36,088 nt of DNA from Candidatus Poseidonia sp. (lineage in GTDB: Archaea > Thermoplasmatota > Poseidoniia > Poseidoniales > Poseidoniaceae): assembly GCA_022426155.1 (NCBI GenBank), contig JAKMEE010000045.1:1-36088 (forward strand). The letters run 5' to 3'. This document shows positions 32,358 to 36,088 of this stretch, one piece after another. Positions within the stretch are counted from its first letter, which is position 1. Every line of letters starts with the position of its first letter. A model generated the notes under the pieces. It saw only the letters and a program-made list of their open reading frames with translations, was not told the DNA's origin and ran no database searches. The position numbers and the translations under genes were made by a program.

Positions 32358-34088
32358 TTGAATTCTCACATCTTTAATAACCGAAGTCGCCAAATCTCTT
32401 TTGCCCTCTTAATTTTTGTAGGTTTCATGCTCTTGTCAGGCATAACTCAAGCAGGCGGTGGCAGCAGTGTTGGTTTGGATATCCACATCAAAGAAGGATT
32501 AGAATCTCAGGCCATTTGGGTTGGTTTGGCCATTCTCTTTGGCGTTTATGCCTTGATCATCTTTGAGTGGGTTCATCGCACATTGGCTGCTGCTCTTGGC
32601 GGTCTCTTGGCAGTTTTGGCCTTGAACTATTATGCCATTGAGGACACATTTACCCTTGCCGAAGTTACAACCATGATCGATTGGGAAACAATTGGTCTTC
32701 TTCTCGGTATGATGGTCATGGTTGGTATTCTCTCGAATACGGGGGTTTTCGAATACTTTGCAGTTCTATCTTACAAGAAAAGTGGCGGTTCAATCTGGAC
32801 TCTGGTCGTTATTTTGTGTTCTGTTACCGCAGTTCTCTCGGCCTTTTTAGACAATGTAACTACGATGTTATTACTCACTCCCGTCACCATACAATTAGCT
32901 AAGGTGTTGGATCTCAAACCCATTCCTTTGCTGATATCTGAAGTGTTGTTTTCCAATATCGGTGGTGCTGCAACGATGATCGGAGATCCCCCCAATATCA
33001 TGATTGGTTCAGGTCTTTCATCAGCAAAAATCGCCGAAGCTGAAGGAGGGAAATATGCAGATCTCGCCCAATATGGCGTATCTTTCAATGATTTTATCAT
33101 CGAGATGGGTCCAGGAATTCTGATGTGCATTGTACCGTCGTTTATGTTCCTCAAGTGGTTCTACAGAGATGAATTCTCTGGCACACGCATTCGAGACATC
33201 GCAGAACTTGAAGCAAAATACGGGATTAAGGACCCAGCTATGCTCAAAGTGGCAGGTTTCATTCTTGCACTTGTCATCCTCAACTTCTTCCTACATCCAA
33301 TCACACACATCGCCGTTTCTTGGATTGCCCTTGTGGGTGCAGTCGTCATGCTTCTAGCAACGGACAGACATGAAATTGAAGAACCACTTCATCATGTTGA
33401 ATGGACCACTCTCCTTTTCTTTGCTGGCCTCTTTGTTTTGGTTCATTCACTCCAATATATCGGCGTTATCGCCTTTATCGGAGAATATGTGGAAAGAGCC
33501 ATCCAGTTCTTTGGTAGCGATACAGGAGACGGCCAGACAGTACGTCTTGCGGCAGCGATTCTCATCGTACTTTGGGTTTCAGCCATAGCATCGGCCTTCA
33601 TTGACAACATCCCTTACACGGCCACAATGATTCCAATTGTTCTCCAAATATCCCACAACCTTGGAGATTATCTTCTCACTCCACTCATCTGGGCTTTGGC
33701 TTTTGGAGCGTGTCTGGGTGGGAACGGAACCCTCATTGGAGCAAGTGCAAACGTCGTTACGGCAGGGATGTCTGAGGATGCGGGATATCCAATTTCATTT
33801 AATGAATTTTTCAAAGCTGGATTCCCCATCATGATCATTACGACATTCATTGTGTCGCTCTACATGCTGTTGGTTTTCGTTGTCGGTCAAAATGGAAGTG
33901 CAACATACGTCAAATTAATCCTCATCGGTGTCACGCTGCTCAGTATCATCGGTCAATTAGCACGTGGACGAAGCAAAGGAAAATCGTTTTCTGAAGCACT
34001 CGTTGATGATGAGATGGATGGTTTGTCAGAACTGGTTTCCGATGTGATGTCTGGCGCTGCTCAGAAGTTGCGCGGCGAACAGGAATGA
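32358..34088 (+). CDS. NhaD/ArsB-family ion transporter (probable Na+/H+ antiporter)
   Basis: The protein is about 576 residues with roughly 12 hydrophobic helices. It belongs to the ion transporter superfamily (ArsB/NhaD/CitM). Repeated signature segments are LDNVTTMLLLTPVTIQL with NIGGAATMIGDPPNIMIG in the first half, and IDNIPYTATMIPIVLQI with GACLGGNGTLIGASANVVTAG in the second, as expected for the inverted two-half fold. It most resembles NhaD-type sodium/proton antiporters, which would suit a marine cell; arsenite or anion transport cannot be excluded. A cytosolic tail of about 50 residues, acidic with EALVDDEMDG, ends the protein. Start TTG 32358 is chosen by the upstream Shine-Dalgarno; ATG 32340 is the alternative. 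Confidence 0.85.
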   Translation: MNSHIFNNRSRQISFALLIFVGFMLLSGITQAGGGSSVGLDIHIKEGLESQAIWVGLAILFGVYALIIFEWVHRTLAAALGGLLAVLALNYYAIEDTFTLAEVTTMIDWETIGLLLGMMVMVGILSNTGVFEYFAVLSYKKSGGSIWTLVVILCSVTAVLSAFLDNVTTMLLLTPVTIQLAKVLDLKPIPLLISEVLFSNIGGAATMIGDPPNIMIGSGLSSAKIAEAEGGKYADLAQYGVSFNDFIIEMGPGILMCIVPSFMFLKWFYRDEFSGTRIRDIAELEAKYGIKDPAMLKVAGFILALVILNFFLHPITHIAVSWIALVGAVVMLLATDRHEIEEPLHHVEWTTLLFFAGLFVLVHSLQYIGVIAFIGEYVERAIQFFGSDTGDGQTVRLAAAILIVLWVSAIASAFIDNIPYTATMIPIVLQISHNLGDYLLTPLIWALAFGACLGGNGTLIGASANVVTAGMSEDAGYPISFNEFFKAGFPIMIITTFIVSLYMLLVFVVGQNGSATYVKLILIGVTLLSIIGQLARGRSKGKSFSEALVDDEMDGLSELVSDVMSGAAQKLRGEQE

Positions 34089-34150
34089 GAACACTCATTC
34101 GGGCGTTGACTTCAAGTCCTGTCGGCTCAAGGCATGGATGAGGCAGATGA

Positions 34151-35644
34151 ATGTTTGAGTGCCAAGTCTGCGGTTTGCTTTCTTTGCGTGGCAACTCATG
34201 CCCCGCTTGCGGAAGCCAATTGCGCAATGATTTGTCCGCCGAACTTGAATCGGATGGTCACCTGCCAACGGACGTTCCAGGTTTGGACGATGCAGCAGAA
34301 GCATGGTATGAACTCGAGGGCATAGAAGCCCCCAAACCTTCTGAAGAACCAACCGCTGAATCCTCATCAAGTGCACTCCCATTCGGTTTCCAAGGAGAAT
34401 CCAATGTTGTGGAGTCACGCTTACCATTTGGAATTGGCAGTTATGCCCAGGGTGTGCCATTTGACGCAACAATCGGTGAGGAACCAATCTCCCCATCTCC
34501 ACCCGCCGTCACTCCTGTTGAAACAATTGCATCAATTCCTGCTACCCTTCCCGAACCCGTCGCTTCAGCGCCCATTCCAGTAGTGGCCGCCCAGTCTCCT
34601 CCTGAAGTTGTTGAGGCGCCCGAGGTAACGTCTGTCAAAACAGTGGTATCGCTTCCTGCTACTCCTCCGGAGCCTGTCGCTTCTGCGCCCACTCCAGTAG
34701 TGGCCGCTCAGTCCCCTCCTGAAGTTTTTGAGGCGCCCAAGGCAACACCTGTTCGCCTGGATGCTGCGATAGTGGCTGAAGTACCCGATCCAATTGCAAC
34801 CATTTCAGCGGTTTCTCCTCCACGTCTTGAAGCCGCACCAGTCGTTGTGGCATCTCAACCAGTCTTGGCTGAACCTGATTCAGATGGTACGGAAAGTGTC
34901 CCCGATTATTGGAAGATCGATGCTGAAATCCCTGATTACGAAGAAATTTATGGGATGGATGAAGAAGTTGTTCAAGTGGATTATGGTTCATTCGAAGAAG
35001 ATGTACTGGTCTATGACCATAGCACTGATTCTTCAGTTGCAGTATTCCATTCGCCATTGGAAGCAAGTCCAGCGGCGTCTCCCCCTGCTACTTTGTCATT
35101 AGGACTTCACCCTGCGCAAGCTCTTGCCATTGAACTGGGTGGACAGTCAGAACTCATGAGTGTGATGAATGATGGATTTAGTGCACTTCAATCCTCTTCA
35201 TGGGTTGATGCAGCCCGTTCATTTCAAACTCTAGCTGCCAAAATGCCTAACAATCCCCAGGTGTTCAACAATTACGGAATCTCTTTGCTCCAGCGGGCTC
35301 TTGACCTCAATGAATCACCAGACTCTCAGCAACAAAGCATGGCATCAACGCAATTTGAATCCGCAATTTTGGTTCTTCGTGAAGCTGCGAAGAACGCTCC
35401 TGAAGAGGGGACTATTCTCACTAATCTTGCTCATGCATTGGTCGAAAGTGGCCGTTCTGAAAAAGCCCTTGGGATCATGAACGTTCACAATTCACGGACT
35501 CCCGGGTCTGCAGTCGGCATCAATACGGCAGCCGTGGCGATGTTCCATTTAGGTCAACTTTCGCAGGCGGTTGAGATGTTGAAGAGCGGGGGAGCGGATG
35601 CCGTTATTCAGTCAAATTTGGCTCAATTCGGGCAATCTTCCTGA
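34151..35644 (+). CDS. Zinc-ribbon and TPR-repeat protein with a Pro/Ala repeat linker
   Basis: The protein is 497 residues. An N-terminal zinc ribbon (Cys4, Cys7, Cys17, Cys20) is followed by a long disordered region (about 30-310) rich in Pro, Ala, Val and Glu with two and a half copies of a 39-residue repeat, and acidic stretches (DYWKIDAEIPDYEEIYGMDEE). The C-terminus (about 330-490) is helical with TPR-like units, e.g. PQVFNNYGISLLQRALDL, GTILTNLAHALVESGRSEKALGIM and AVAMFHLGQLSQAVEML. It is a likely scaffold or adaptor, cytosolic as no membrane segment is seen. It is the last protein gene before the 23S rRNA. Confidence 0.7.
   Translation: MFECQVCGLLSLRGNSCPACGSQLRNDLSAELESDGHLPTDVPGLDDAAEAWYELEGIEAPKPSEEPTAESSSSALPFGFQGESNVVESRLPFGIGSYAQGVPFDATIGEEPISPSPPAVTPVETIASIPATLPEPVASAPIPVVAAQSPPEVVEAPEVTSVKTVVSLPATPPEPVASAPTPVVAAQSPPEVFEAPKATPVRLDAAIVAEVPDPIATISAVSPPRLEAAPVVVASQPVLAEPDSDGTESVPDYWKIDAEIPDYEEIYGMDEEVVQVDYGSFEEDVLVYDHSTDSSVAVFHSPLEASPAASPPATLSLGLHPAQALAIELGGQSELMSVMNDGFSALQSSSWVDAARSFQTLAAKMPNNPQVFNNYGISLLQRALDLNESPDSQQQSMASTQFESAILVLREAAKNAPEEGTILTNLAHALVESGRSEKALGIMNVHNSRTPGSAVGINTAAVAMFHLGQLSQAVEMLKSGGADAVIQSNLAQFGQSS
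34511..34744 (+). repeat. Two tandem 117-bp units coding a Pro/Ala-rich repeat
   Basis: Two in-frame 117-bp units (34511-34627 and 34628-34744) encode 39-residue copies sharing PAT, PEPVASAP and PVVAAQSPPEV. A third, more diverged copy begins at 34745 (TPVRLDAAI). The unit is a whole number of codons, so copy-number change would not shift the frame. Confidence 0.85.
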
Positions 35645-35894
35645 AACACTCGGACGCAGTTCGCAATTTTGGGCCAAAAACCGAAGGCCTGTTCTCCATA
35701 TCCGGCTCATAACCGGACCGATTTCTTCTTATACGGGCGGTAGGTCGGGTGGTTGCTTAGCACCCTGTGATGCACGTCATGATGGGGGAAGGGCTGAGGA
35801 GAATCACCCTCGAGGAGGTGGTTTTCTGCGGAAGCCGAATAGGCATGAATTAGATACCGAAGGGTTACTCATATGGTGTGGTAACATACACATG
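35645..35894 (+). promoter_or_regulatory. rrl: 23S rRNA promoter and leader region
   Basis: These 250 bp lie between the TPR-protein stop and the 23S gene, the longest non-coding stretch of the window. A TATA-like TTCTTATAC (35726-35734) could drive the rRNA, with transcription starting near 35755. A 13-bp near-perfect palindrome (35667-35679, TTTTGG/CCAAAA arms) and a short inverted repeat (TCCGG/CCGGA, 35701-35717) lie upstream and may mark the end of the preceding transcript. The left arm of the 23S processing stem should be here, but its partner is beyond the window. No 16S rRNA and no tRNA is seen. Confidence 0.4.
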
Positions 35895-36088
35895 TGATGC
35901 TACAACCCAACTGGGGGATCGCTCGGCTCGAGTGCCGATGAAGGTCGTGACAAGCTGCGAAAAGCTGCGGGTAGGCGCATGTATGCCTAAGATCCGCAGA
36001 TGGCTGAATAGGACTTCCTGTTTCTTCGGAAACGGTCGCATTAGCGATAGGGAACCCACCGAATTGAAGCATCTTAGTAGGTGGAGGA
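35895..36088 (+). rRNA. rrl: 23S rRNA, 5' end (partial)
   Basis: The sequence matches the universal 5' region of large-subunit rRNA: the CTGGGGGATCGCTCGGCTCG block, GCCGATGAAGGTCGTGACAA followed by GCTGCGAAAAGCTGCGGG, then GGGAACCCACCGAATTGAAG and CATCTTAGTAGGTGGAGGA, which corresponds to the GAACTGAAACATCTXAGTA element. The exact 5' end is estimated within about 10 bases. The gene continues past the window. It is not preceded by 16S rRNA within at least 1.7 kb, so the rRNA genes appear unlinked as in Thermoplasma. Confidence 0.92.

Noticed and set aside
34441-34692. Minus-strand Gly/Ala/Thr-rich frame with apparent repeats
   Set aside because: It is the antisense image of the 117-bp coding repeats in the TPR protein.

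Overview
The window looks like a stretch of a marine planktonic euryarchaeon of the Marine Group II / Poseidoniales type, related to Thermoplasmatota. This is inferred from gene content, not from a database search. Archaeal markers are ribosomal protein uS15 with its long N-terminal extension, archaeosine synthase ArcS, the short archaeal PheT, an archaeal-type GltX, phosphorylating archaeal GAPDH, the RNase P protein Rpr2/Rpp21 and a YhbY-type RNA-binding protein. Mixed in are bacterial-looking genes (DnaJ, a long zinc-LID adenylate kinase, NhaD/ArsB-type antiporter, SRAP protein). There are also many large signal-peptide proteins with Ig-like repeats and a cytosolic C-terminal tail.

Layout. 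1-1434: the C-terminal end of an exported/membrane protein, a helical unknown protein, and a metzincin-like lipoprotein. 1435-4514: a small membrane protein, a pyroglutamyl-peptidase/NUDIX fusion, an unknown protein and a family 2 glycosyltransferase. 4572-8938: a membrane-anchored zinc-ribbon protein, DnaJ, and a convergent surface protein. 9008-14790: ArcS, uS15, a possible degenerate DHH/RecJ-like protein, a helical protein and a surface protein with a cytosolic zinc ribbon. 14792-20268 (minus strand): a CBS pair protein, GltX, RNase HII and an 836-residue surface protein. 20322-24737: a small acidic protein, then a tight minus-strand run of GXGXG protein, PheT and SRAP. 24889-34088 (plus strand): GAPDH, a 1664-residue membrane-anchored subtilase, adenylate kinase, Rnp4, YhbY and an NhaD-like antiporter. 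34151-35644: a zinc-ribbon/TPR protein with an internal 117-bp repeat. 35895-36088: the 5' end of 23S rRNA, with no 16S gene upstream in this window.

The genome is very compact. Five convergent gene pairs abut or overlap by a few bases, and no intergenic stretch exceeds about 250 bp. I see no tRNA, CRISPR array, transposase or prophage gene. Informational genes (translation, tRNA modification, RNase P, RNase H) alternate with a surface/exported set that fits a peptide-degrading heterotroph: subtilase, metalloprotease lipoprotein and pyroglutamyl peptidase.

No clearly new defence or mobile system is visible. The items most worth follow-up are: the shared GWTxEQW C-terminal tail on two proteins; the PCP-NUDIX fusion; a uS15-linked protein that looks like an inactivated DHH/RecJ (Cdc45-like) protein; and a GXGXG protein with apparently reversed glutamate-synthase domain order, linked to pheT and SRAP.
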